Assembly (NCBI GenBank): GCA_018064385.1
Contig: JAGHVI010000045.1
Location: forward strand, 1-24,357
Length of the DNA: 24,357 nt
From: Candidatus Minthenecus merdequi
Lineage (GTDB): Bacteria > Bacteroidota > Bacteroidia > Bacteroidales > Paludibacteraceae
Direction: 5' to 3'
In this document: piece after piece, positions 1 through 6,923 of the stretch
Position numbering within the stretch: the stretch's first letter is position 1
Layout: each line of letters opens with the position of its first letter
Notes under the pieces: model-generated
Told to the model about the DNA's origin: nothing
The model's database searches: none
Seen by the model: only the letters and a program-made list of their open reading frames with translations
Translations under genes and position numbers: made by a program

Positions 1-142
1 TGCGAAAGAAGGGAGCATAGCGGGCTATGTGACCGACTGACAAGCAGCAAGATGCAAAAATAAATTCAAAAGCGTCCAATTATGAACTTATCAGTCTGTA
101 ATCTAAAAAACATAATTAATAGAACCACCCTTATGTATATTC
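1..142. other. Intergenic left edge; possible repeat fragment, no complete gene
   Basis: No complete gene is visible. Bases 16-29 form a small palindrome (CATAGC-GG-GCTATG). The first 63 bases stay open in one plus frame and another plus frame ends with TGA at 38-40, so this could be the tail of a gene or of a dispersed repeat cut by the window edge. I have a vague memory of similar strings recurring between Bacteroidales genes but cannot verify it. Bases 117-130 hold one copy of the GGGTGGTTCTAT repeat (minus orientation), just downstream of the ABC transporter stop and followed in that direction by six T, so it may act as a weak terminator. Confidence 0.3.
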
Positions 143-1783
143 CTAAATTCTAACGACATTGTCGCAGTATTCCAGCGCCCGTGTGCGGTGCGTTATGAAG
201 ATGACTGTCTGCCCAAGCTGAGATGCACGGTGCGTTATACGTTCGATAATCTTCTTTTCGGTTTCCTGGTCGATTGACGAGGTCACTTCGTCAAGCAGCA
301 GTATGTTCCCTTTTCGCAGCAACGAACGTGCTATGCATATTCGCTGAGCCTGACCTTCGCTCAACCCTAATCCATCTTCTCCAATCGTAAGATTCAGACC
401 TTCCCGCGATTCGATAACAAAACCTGCACAGCACAATTCCAACATCTCAATCATTTGAACGTCGGTGGCTTTGGGGTTGCCCAACAGCAAATTTTCGCGG
501 ACAGTCCCGCTCAACAATGTGTTGCCCTGTGGTACATAAATAATGTTGCACCGTGTGTTCGATGATGATTCGTATTCCGTTGTTCCGTTGTATAGTGTCA
601 CTCTGCCTTCGGACGGACGCACCAAGGCAAGTGCGAGCCGTATCATTGTGGTTTTGCCAGAACCTGTCTCTCCAAGTACCGCCGTGAAACTGCCCGGTTT
701 GAAATCGTGACTGAAGTGTTCCAAGACTGCCAGACCGTTGTCATTGTATGCGTAACTGACATCATCAAACTTTATTCCGACATTTCCTTTTATAAGTGTT
801 TGAGAACCTTCGTCCTCGACAGGTATCTGTTCCATCTCACGTATTCGTTCGACAGACACCATAGCACTGATGATAATGGGAAAATACGCAATCATTGAAC
901 GGAACGGACCCTGAATCTGCCCAACCAATTGGACGAATGCCATCATCATTCCGTAGGTTATCTCACCGTTCATCAGCCCATAAACTCCCCAAGTGAATGT
1001 GACAAGATAGCCTGTGGCAAATCCCATATTGGTTATCAGTGAGGAGAGTGAAGAGAAACGTGTCTTGTTTTTTATCCTGTTTACGCGTGTTTCCTGAAGT
1101 GAGGACAGTGATTGCACAACATTGGACGATTGTCCTAATGTTTTGATGACTGTTCTGTTCTGAAGGTTCTCCTGCAGAGTCATCTGGATCTGACTTTCGG
1201 TCTGGCGGATGTCGCGAGACAGTGCTTTCATTTTCCTGATGTAGAACTGACTGATTATCAAGAATAATGGTGCGATACATAGCATAATAACCGATAACGT
1301 CGGTTGCATATTGTACAAAAACAAGAATGCTGCCAACAGTCGGATTACGGTACAGAAGATACCCGGTGTTGTGTCAGTTATGACATTTGTTATGTTGCTG
1401 GAGTCTTGTATCAGTCGGTTGACCGAGTCACCGGAATGCATTGATTCCCGGCCTTGCCATACGTTGTGCATCAGACGTGAGAATGTCTTCAGTTGCATAA
1501 TGTTTTGGCTTCGTGTGCCAAGAACAGCACCAACCCACGAGCGGCTATAGTTAATCAGCAAGCTGCAGAATACAGAGACAATCAACAAGATAACAGCCCA
1601 TTGCAACGAGTGTCTGATGTCTTTGCCTGTTGCAATGTCTATGCAAATTTTGCTGAGCCAGATGAATGTAAGGTCAAGCGCAATCTGGATTAAACCCAAG
1701 ATGCAGTTCCAGATTGCTTTTGTCCTCACTCCTTTGGATGTGCGGTATAGCCATTTTATGTCGTCTATGTTGATTTTCCGCAC
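143..1783 (-). CDS. ABC exporter, fused permease and ATP-binding protein
   Basis: A half-size ABC exporter of 546 residues; two copies should pair in the inner membrane to move a substrate out at the cost of ATP. Residues 1 to about 310 hold the transmembrane domain with roughly six hydrophobic helices (first ones near 25-45 and 62-80). The nucleotide-binding domain follows: Walker A GETGSGKTT (371-379), Q-loop glutamine 419, signature LSEGQ (474-478), Walker B ILLLDE (494-499) and H-loop histidine 532. The signature has Glu in place of the usual third-position Gly, but all catalytic residues are present, so it should be active. The protein stops soon after the H-loop, giving a compact C-terminus. 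It is the last gene of the pdxJ-exbB-exbD-tonB-DJ-1 run, 32 bases after the DJ-1 stop. Substrate cannot be read from sequence; lipid or peptide export are both possible. Confidence 0.93.
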   Translation of the reverse strand: MRKINIDDIKWLYRTSKGVRTKAIWNCILGLIQIALDLTFIWLSKICIDIATGKDIRHSLQWAVILLIVSVFCSLLINYSRSWVGAVLGTRSQNIMQLKTFSRLMHNVWQGRESMHSGDSVNRLIQDSSNITNVITDTTPGIFCTVIRLLAAFLFLYNMQPTLSVIMLCIAPLFLIISQFYIRKMKALSRDIRQTESQIQMTLQENLQNRTVIKTLGQSSNVVQSLSSLQETRVNRIKNKTRFSSLSSLITNMGFATGYLVTFTWGVYGLMNGEITYGMMMAFVQLVGQIQGPFRSMIAYFPIIISAMVSVERIREMEQIPVEDEGSQTLIKGNVGIKFDDVSYAYNDNGLAVLEHFSHDFKPGSFTAVLGETGSGKTTMIRLALALVRPSEGRVTLYNGTTEYESSSNTRCNIIYVPQGNTLLSGTVRENLLLGNPKATDVQMIEMLELCCAGFVIESREGLNLTIGEDGLGLSEGQAQRICIARSLLRKGNILLLDEVTSSIDQETEKKIIERITHRASQLGQTVIFITHRTRALEYCDNVVRI

Positions 1784-1815
1784 GATATATTATGATTATT
1801 TGATGATGAACATCA

Positions 1816-2352
1816 TTACAACAACAGCAAACCCGAAGCTACCTCGTCTGCCTTGTCCTCGCCTTTGAGCAACCGTACTATTTCAAGGGCAAATTCCATC
1901 GAGAATCCTGGACCTGCAGCAGTGGTGACATTGCCGTCTGTGACAACGACATTTTCCGAAATTTTTGCCCCTTTGAGTTTGTCTTCGAAGCCTGGATAGC
2001 AAATAGCCTCTTTGTTATTCAATAAACCAAGCGGTGCAAGAACAACGGCTGGTGAAGCGCATATTGCGGCAATGCGGCATTTTGAAGAAGTAAGAGCATC
2101 TGTGAGCCGTTGTGTCGCTGCAAGGTTTGTTGCGCCTGGCATTCCTCCAGGGAGAATGAGCATCTCGGCATCGTCAAGTTTTGCTTTGTCAATGGTTGTA
2201 TCAGCTGTTACAGGAATGCTGTGCGCACCAGATACAATTTGTGTGTCAAGTATTGAAACAGTGGTGACATCAATGTCTGCTCGACGGAGAATGTCAACCG
2301 TAGCGAGGGCTTCGATTTCCTCAAAGCCAGGGGCTAAGAATAAGTATGTCAT
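1816..2352 (-). CDS. DJ-1/PfpI family protein
   Basis: A cytoplasmic protein of the DJ-1/ThiJ/PfpI superfamily, whose members act in oxidative and carbonyl stress (glyoxalase or deglycase-like activity has been proposed, still debated). The 178 residues match the single-domain DJ-1 length. The fold marks are clear: GFEEIEA with the conserved glutamate at position 14, the nucleophile-elbow cysteine 98 in AAICASP, and the GPGFSMEFAL stretch near 147-156 that matches the GPGTSFEFAL-type motif of human DJ-1. Glu14 and Cys98 correspond to Glu18 and Cys106 of human DJ-1, so the redox-sensing site is intact. It lies 12 bases after tonB and is probably cotranscribed with it, but nothing suggests a functional link to TonB transport. 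Confidence 0.93.
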   Translation of the reverse strand: MTYLFLAPGFEEIEALATVDILRRADIDVTTVSILDTQIVSGAHSIPVTADTTIDKAKLDDAEMLILPGGMPGATNLAATQRLTDALTSSKCRIAAICASPAVVLAPLGLLNNKEAICYPGFEDKLKGAKISENVVVTDGNVTTAAGPGFSMEFALEIVRLLKGEDKADEVASGLLLL

Positions 2353-2364
2353 ATCTTTGAAATG

Positions 2365-3135
2365 TTAATTCAAAACAAATTTGTAAGTTATGGTTCCTAC
2401 AGCAGTTCCATTTCCTTTCGAGAACGTGTTTTTTAAAGCCGCTTTTCTTGCTTCCTCGTGCATGGCTTTCGAGGTGATTGTTGTGCCTTTTGGTGCTATG
2501 TGTGCATCTATAACTTTCCCCGAAGCATCAACGCGGATATTTACAACAATTGTACCTTCTTCGTTGTTGGAGTATCGTGGCAAAGCCAATTTTCCCTGTA
2601 AATCGCGACCGTTCAATGACCATTTGTTTCCACCTTCCGAACCTTGACCTACAGGATTGCCTGCCTTGCCGTCACCTTCGCCTGTCCCAGACCCAGAACC
2701 GATTTTGCTGAAGGCATTTCCTGTCAATGATGATGCTTTGGCTTTTTTCTCTTCAGCCTCTTTGCGCGCTTTTTCAGCGGCTGCCTCTTGACGCAAACGT
2801 TCGCGCTCAGCTTCGAGGGCTTGGCGTTTGCGCTCCCGTTCCATCACTACAGACGGATCTTCCTGCGTTATCAGTTTATCGTTGACCGAAGGTTGTTGCG
2901 GTGTCGGTTGGGGCTTTATGTCGGTTGATGACGATGAAGCCTCGGACGAAACCTCCTCGGGTGCCGGAGGTTGTTGCCCAATGCCGTCATCCAGATTGCC
3001 GAAAGCAACCATCACACCTTCGTCCATTTCGTTCCTTTCTGCTGTCATTTTACAATAGATGAGGAACAACAATAACAGCAAGGCGACGACTGCGGTGATT
3101 ATGCCCGATTGGTATTGTGATTTTTTAATCTTCAT
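2365..3135 (-). CDS. tonB: TonB-family energy transducer
   Basis: The 256-residue partner of ExbB/ExbD that carries proton-motive energy across the periplasm to outer-membrane TonB-dependent transporters. It has one N-terminal membrane anchor (about residues 12-28), then a long extended periplasmic segment: a proline- and serine-rich part with PAPEE and KPQPTPQQP, a charged Arg/Glu/Ala/Lys-rich helix-like part (about 97-135), and a glycine-rich linker (about 145-170). The C-terminal domain (about 172-256) has the TonB/TolA-like pattern, with LPRYSNNEEGTIVVNI and a closing beta strand ending YKFVLN. The ATG overlaps the exbD stop by one base (TAATG), a sign of translational coupling. The C-terminal domain is more TolA/TonB-like in general than a textbook YPxxA TonB, so a Tol-Pal-like role is an alternative. 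Confidence 0.87.
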   Translation of the reverse strand: MKIKKSQYQSGIITAVVALLLLLFLIYCKMTAERNEMDEGVMVAFGNLDDGIGQQPPAPEEVSSEASSSSTDIKPQPTPQQPSVNDKLITQEDPSVVMERERKRQALEAERERLRQEAAAEKARKEAEEKKAKASSLTGNAFSKIGSGSGTGEGDGKAGNPVGQGSEGGNKWSLNGRDLQGKLALPRYSNNEEGTIVVNIRVDASGKVIDAHIAPKGTTITSKAMHEEARKAALKNTFSKGNGTAVGTITYKFVLN

Positions 3136-3548
3136 TACTCTTTAGGTTTCGTCGCAATGACCAGTTTGAGACGGTTCTCGTTTGCAATATCAAGCACTTT
3201 TACAATCTCGCGGTATGGTACTTCCTCGTCAGCATAAAGCGCTACAAAGGTTGTAGTGTCCTGTGCATAAACATTTTGGAGATATGGTGCAAGATCATCG
3301 AATGCTATTGGTGTCGGTGCTGCTCCACCATCTGCCACCTGGTATTCGCCAAGTGTGTTGATGGACACTTTTACAATGTGAGACTTTGTGGCTGTTTTTG
3401 CCGAACTTTGCGGTAATTTTACGCGCATATCGTTTGGTGCGGACATCGTTGATGCAACCATAAAGAAAAGCAGCAGAAGGAATATTATGTCGGTCATTGA
3501 CGACATCGAAAATTCCGCACTGGTTTTGTTTCGTTTCTTGAGTGCCAT
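3135..3548 (-). CDS. exbD: ExbD/TolR biopolymer transport protein
   Basis: The peripheral subunit of the ExbB-ExbD proton-driven motor in the inner membrane. The 137 residues give the usual ExbD layout: a short basic cytoplasmic N-terminus, one transmembrane helix (about 20-37), and a periplasmic domain. The conserved membrane aspartate is Asp20 in SSMTDIIFLLL, matching the proton-carrying Asp25 of E. coli ExbD. It starts 3 bases after the exbB stop and its own stop overlaps the tonB start, so the three products are likely made in step. TolR is the alternative name for the same fold; the absence of tolA, tolB or pal nearby favours ExbD. Confidence 0.92.
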   Translation of the reverse strand: MALKKRNKTSAEFSMSSMTDIIFLLLLFFMVASTMSAPNDMRVKLPQSSAKTATKSHIVKVSINTLGEYQVADGGAAPTPIAFDDLAPYLQNVYAQDTTTFVALYADEEVPYREIVKVLDIANENRLKLVIATKPKE

Positions 3549-3550
3549 AA

Positions 3551-4237
3551 TCAGTGTGCAGCAGGTTCGTTAAGAAGGTCTAGAAATTCCATTGAACGCA
3601 TCTCGAGACGACGCATAACTGAGTCAAGTTTCGTAACGAGGTAGTTATAAGCAAAGAAAGCAATGACACCAACGATAAGTCCAGCTACGGTCGTTACCAT
3701 TGCGGTGTAGATACCGCCAGACAGTTGAGAGAGGTTGATGGTATTGCCTCCTGCCTGTTCCATATTAAAGAATGCCTGAACCATACCGATAACAGTACCG
3801 AGAAATCCAATCATTGGACCACCACCGGCGATTGTTGCCATGAATGATAACCCCTTTTCCAGTTTTGCAATCTCGATGTTTCCGACATTTTCGATGGCTA
3901 CAAGTACATCGCTCATAGGACGACCCAAGCGTGAGATGCCTTTTTCAATCATTCGGGCAGATGGAGACTCAGTGTTGTGGCAAAGGTTGACTGCTGCATC
4001 GATTTTGCCTTCGTGGATGTAGTCTTTTATTCGGTTCATAAACGACGCATCCTCTTTAGATGCTTTTGAGAATACAATGAGACGTTCAACGAAAATGTAG
4101 ATTGCCAGAAGAAAAAGTGCCCCGAGGACAATCATTATCCAACCTCCGCTGACGCACATGTCAATAAGTGAAATTTCTTTTGATGCCTCTGCGGCAACAG
4201 TTTCTGCAATAGCAGTAGTGTCAATTTGAAGTAACAT
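3551..4237 (-). CDS. exbB: MotA/TolQ/ExbB proton channel family protein
   Basis: The channel subunit of the Ton (or Tol) motor: a 228-residue inner-membrane protein with three hydrophobic helices (about 30-52, 132-155 and 175-200). The MotA/TolQ/ExbB domain covers about residues 80-215 and includes the family's GPMIGFLGTVIGM stretch at the start of the second helix and the TAMVTTVAGLIVGV stretch in the third. The short periplasmic N-terminus lacks an obvious cleavable signal peptide. First of the exbB-exbD-tonB set. It follows pdxJ by 84 bases that contain a 16-bp inverted repeat; I found no good TAnnTTTG promoter in that gap, so expression may depend on read-through from the pdxJ promoter or on a promoter I cannot recognise. 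Confidence 0.92.
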   Translation of the reverse strand: MLLQIDTTAIAETVAAEASKEISLIDMCVSGGWIMIVLGALFLLAIYIFVERLIVFSKASKEDASFMNRIKDYIHEGKIDAAVNLCHNTESPSARMIEKGISRLGRPMSDVLVAIENVGNIEIAKLEKGLSFMATIAGGGPMIGFLGTVIGMVQAFFNMEQAGGNTINLSQLSGGIYTAMVTTVAGLIVGVIAFFAYNYLVTKLDSVMRRLEMRSMEFLDLLNEPAAH

Positions 4238-4261
4238 ATTTTTAAGTTTTATTTTATTTCA

Positions 4262-4327
4262 AGGTGAGTTCTATAAAGGGTGGTTCTATAAAGAGTGGTC
4301 TTAACGGTGAATTTATAGAACTCACCT
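4262..4327. repeat. 16-bp perfect inverted repeat with internal copies of the GGGTGGTTCTAT motif
   Basis: The arms at 4262-4277 and 4312-4327 are perfect reverse complements (AGGTGAGTTCTATAAA and its mirror), and the 34-base middle carries another related unit, GGGTGGTTCTATAAA (4278-4292), then a decayed third (about 4293-4305). The right arm covers the last codons and stop of pdxJ. The structure sits between pdxJ and exbB, so as RNA it could be a partial terminator or a processing hairpin tuning the ratio of pdxJ to the Ton genes. The same core recurs at 117-130, 8604-8638 and weakly at 21784-21792. Confidence 0.6.
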
Positions 4328-5035
4328 CAAACAATTCAAGTATCTGTGAATAGTCTCTTCCAATCCAAAATACAGAGCATCGACAATCAGTGCATGACCA
4401 ATTGAAACTTCGTCCAAGAACGGAATCTGTTGGTGAAAGAATGCCAGGTTCTCTAACGAAAGGTCATGACCTGCGTTCAGCCCCAACCCAAGTTCGTGAG
4501 CTTTTTTTGCTGCGGTAATGTAAGGAGCAATGGCGGCATCGCGGTCTTTTTTATATCCCGAGGCATAAGGCTCGGTATATAATTCAATACGATCTGCACC
4601 AGTCAGGGCTGCTGCACAGATGTTTTCGGTGTCTGTTCCTACGAAAATTGAAACGCGAACCTTTTGCTCGTGAAAGATGTTAACAAGATGTTTCAGATAG
4701 TAAAAATTTTCAACGCAATTCCATCCCGCATTCGATGTGAGTTGCGTCGGAGCGTCGGGAACAAGCGTAACTTGGTGCGGAAATACGTCGCGAACAATTT
4801 TAATGAACCGTTCATCGGGGTTGCCTTCAATGTTAAATTCAGTTTTTATCTCAGGCCTCAAATCATAAACATCTTGGCGTGTTATATGACGTTCATCTGG
4901 ACGAGGGTGAACTGTAATTCCTTGTGCCCCAAATTGTTCGCACATCTTGGCAACATTTATGACATTAGGATTGTTGCCCCCTCGAGCATTGCGCAGGGTG
5001 GCTATTTTGTTAATATTTACACTTAATCGTGTCAT
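4322..5035 (-). CDS. pdxJ: Pyridoxine 5'-phosphate synthase
   Basis: Closes the ring of vitamin B6 in the DXP-dependent pathway: condenses 1-deoxy-xylulose 5-phosphate with 3-amino-2-oxopropyl phosphate to give pyridoxine 5'-phosphate in the cytosol. The 237 residues match the family length. Signature stretches include SVNINKIATLRNARGG (5-20), HPRPDERHI (43-51), the catalytic glutamate in EFNIEG (Glu70) and the late histidine in GLNAGHDL (His190). Compared with E. coli, which has NIDHIATLRNARG, Asp-His is replaced by Asn-Lys after VNI; from memory this is normal for Bacteroidales PdxJ. Divergent from nadK with 90 bases between starts, and likely first gene of the run down to the ABC exporter. 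Confidence 0.97.
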   Translation of the reverse strand: MTRLSVNINKIATLRNARGGNNPNVINVAKMCEQFGAQGITVHPRPDERHITRQDVYDLRPEIKTEFNIEGNPDERFIKIVRDVFPHQVTLVPDAPTQLTSNAGWNCVENFYYLKHLVNIFHEQKVRVSIFVGTDTENICAAALTGADRIELYTEPYASGYKKDRDAAIAPYITAAKKAHELGLGLNAGHDLSLENLAFFHQQIPFLDEVSIGHALIVDALYFGLEETIHRYLNCLR

Positions 5036-5039
5036 TTGC

Positions 5040-5070
5040 TTTGCTATGTCAGAATTTATCCGTATATTTG
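5040..5070 (+). promoter_or_regulatory. Bacteroidota-type promoter for nadK-fmt
   Basis: TTTG at 5040-5043 and TATATTTG at 5063-5070, separated by 19 bases, match the Bacteroidota primary sigma consensus (TTTG/TTG, about 19-20 bases, TAnnTTTG). Transcription would begin near 5075-5077, giving a leader of about 50 bases before the nadK ATG at 5126. The -33 box lies almost on top of the pdxJ start codon. Confidence 0.7.
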
Positions 5071-5073
5071 CAG

Positions 5074-5081
5074 CAAATTTA
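5074..5081 (-). promoter_or_regulatory. Candidate -7 box of the pdxJ promoter, facing the nadK box
   Basis: Read on the minus strand this is TAAATTTG, a match to TAnnTTTG, about 40 bases upstream of the pdxJ start codon. No TTTG or TTG is seen at the expected -33 distance, where the minus strand reads a T-rich stretch, so the call is weaker than for the nadK promoter. It is separated by only three bases (CAG) from the oppositely directed nadK box. Confidence 0.4.
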
Positions 5082-5125
5082 CAAAAAAATTTTCATTTGG
5101 AAAAATAATTGGACAGAAAGTTTTT

Positions 5126-5986
5126 ATGAAAATACTAATTTTCGGAAATCGTTATAAAGATGGCTTTCCAAAAGGTGTTTATGACTTGATTTCCAGACTG
5201 AAAGAGATGGGCGCTGATTTGCGTTTTGAAAAAGGGTTCGGCCTACGTATAAACGAGGTGATGAATTTAGAGCTGAAGGACGATGAACTGTTTGACGAAG
5301 TGGATGATGCAAACGTTGCGCTCAGCATGGGAGGAGACGGCACACTGCTGCGTACAGCCAGCGCAATAGGCTGCCGTGAAATACCGATACTCGGCATCAA
5401 TTGCGGTCACTTGGGATTTCTGACCGATGTGCAGGATGAGGAATTGGGGCAACTGGCAGATGTGCTGATGAAGGGAAAGTATGCTACGGAGAAGAGAATA
5501 GTGCTGAAAACAATTACCTCGGACGGACGTGTGATGTATGCACTGAACGAGACGGCTGTGCATAAGCAGGATATTTCGTCAATAATAAAGATCAGAACAC
5601 GAGTGAATGGCGAGGAACTGAACAGTTTTGCGGCTGACGGCCTGCTGGTGGCGACTCCTACAGGCTCGACAGCTTATTCGCTCAGTGTGGGGGGTCCAAT
5701 ACTGATGCCCGACAGCCATAACCTGGTGATTGCTGCGATTGCTTCGCATTCGCTGAACGTGCGTCCGCTGGTTGTTCCTGACGATTTCGGCATAGACCTG
5801 AGCGTGGAGAGCAGAAACGGCTGCTACCTGATGGCGAATGACGGAAATATGTCAATGATGGACAATGGAATAACACTGCATATTGAACGTGCTGAATTCT
5901 GCGTAAGAATAGTCAGACTTGATAATCACTCGTTTTTTAAGACTTTGAAAAAGAAACTTCTTTGGGGAGCTCAGACTTATGAATAA
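5126..5986 (+). CDS. nadK: NAD kinase
   Basis: Phosphorylates NAD+ to NADP+ in the cytosol with ATP (or polyphosphate in some bacteria). From the ATG at 5126 the product is 286 residues, the normal length. Key motifs: GGDGT (69-73) with the catalytic aspartate, NE at 141-142 in ALNETAVHK, and the glycine-rich DGLLVATPTGSTAY run (171-184) followed by SLSVGG. The frame stays open up to a TTG at 5036, but that would place the start upstream of the promoter and add 30 residues absent from the family, so 5126 is chosen. Its last 8 bases overlap the start of fmt. Confidence 0.96.
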   Translation: MKILIFGNRYKDGFPKGVYDLISRLKEMGADLRFEKGFGLRINEVMNLELKDDELFDEVDDANVALSMGGDGTLLRTASAIGCREIPILGINCGHLGFLTDVQDEELGQLADVLMKGKYATEKRIVLKTITSDGRVMYALNETAVHKQDISSIIKIRTRVNGEELNSFAADGLLVATPTGSTAYSLSVGGPILMPDSHNLVIAAIASHSLNVRPLVVPDDFGIDLSVESRNGCYLMANDGNMSMMDNGITLHIERAEFCVRIVRLDNHSFFKTLKKKLLWGAQTYE

Positions 5987-6923
5987 AAGAGATTTGCGTA
6001 TAGTTTATATGGGAACACCCGATTTTGCGGTTGAACCATTGAGAAGGTTGGTTGATAAGGGTTATGATGTTCGAGCCGTGGTTACGATGCCCGACAAACC
6101 TGCCGGCCGCGGTCATCACGTGCAGTTTTCGCCCGTCAAGATTTTTGCCCTACAACATAACATACCGATTCTGCAACCGGAAAGGCTGAAGGATGAATCC
6201 TGGATAGAGGAACTCAGAAGTTACGAAGCAGACCTTCAGATTGTAGTGGCTTTCCGTATGTTGCCCGAGGTGGTGTGGAGTATGCCGCCGATGGGGACTT
6301 TCAACCTGCATGCTTCGCTGTTGCCCGAGTACCGTGGTGCGGCTCCTATAAATTGGGCTGTCATCAACGGTGAGAAACGTACCGGTGTTACTACTTTTTT
6401 TCTGCAGCACGAGATTGACACGGGTGACATCATTATGCAGAGGTCAATTGAACTGACGGATGATGACAACGCCGGTACGGTGCATGACCGTCTTATGAAT
6501 CTGGGGAGTGATGTGGTGGTCGAGACTGTCGATATGATTCTGTCAGGCGGTGTGAAGCTGAGCAAGCAACCCGAGGCGGATGTAAAACCTGCACCCAAGA
6601 TTTTCAAGGATACCTGCCAGCTGCATTTTGACCGTGACGTTACAAGCGTTAATAACCTGGTCCGCGGTCTTTCGCCATACCCCGGAGCTTGGATGACCTG
6701 TGGCAATGGCGAGGTGATTAAGGTTTTTGAGTCACATATTGAAAAGTGTGAATGTGTCGCACCAGGACGGATGGAAAGTGACGGTAAGAAATATATCCGT
6801 GTCGCCTGTCTGGACGGTTGGCTGTATCTGGACGAAATACAGATGGCGGGGAAGCGCAGAATGCCTGTTTGCGATGTGCTTCGTGGTATTCGCGATGTCT
6901 CGTCACTATTGGTTAAGGTTTGA
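5979..6923 (+). CDS. fmt: Methionyl-tRNA formyltransferase
   Basis: Transfers a formyl group from 10-formyl-tetrahydrofolate to the amino group of Met-tRNA(fMet), making the bacterial initiator tRNA. The 314 residues match Fmt. The N-terminal Rossmann domain begins VYMGTPDFAV (9-18); the active site is seen as NLHASLLPEYRGAAP (109-123), with His111 and the SLLP motif, and HEIDTGD (144-150) with the catalytic aspartate. The C-terminal OB-fold domain (about 208-314) that binds the tRNA acceptor stem is present. The start overlaps the nadK end by 8 bases, so translation is probably coupled. Its 3' end overlaps the converging TPR gene by 18 bases. Confidence 0.97.
   Translation: MNKRDLRIVYMGTPDFAVEPLRRLVDKGYDVRAVVTMPDKPAGRGHHVQFSPVKIFALQHNIPILQPERLKDESWIEELRSYEADLQIVVAFRMLPEVVWSMPPMGTFNLHASLLPEYRGAAPINWAVINGEKRTGVTTFFLQHEIDTGDIIMQRSIELTDDDNAGTVHDRLMNLGSDVVVETVDMILSGGVKLSKQPEADVKPAPKIFKDTCQLHFDRDVTSVNNLVRGLSPYPGAWMTCGNGEVIKVFESHIEKCECVAPGRMESDGKKYIRVACLDGWLYLDEIQMAGKRRMPVCDVLRGIRDVSSLLVKV

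Noticed and set aside
2365..3135. Possibility that the tonB gene encodes TolA of a Tol-Pal system
   Set aside because: The charged middle helix resembles TolA, but no tolB or pal is nearby and the exbB-exbD-tonB arrangement next to pdxJ is the usual one; kept as TonB family with the caveat in its entry.
5036..5125. Upstream TTG extension of nadK
   Set aside because: It would begin before the promoter boxes and add 30 residues not found in NAD kinases; ATG at 5126 fits family length.
6236..6706. 156-residue minus-strand frame inside fmt
   Set aside because: Shadow of a highly conserved gene; no independent start context or motif.
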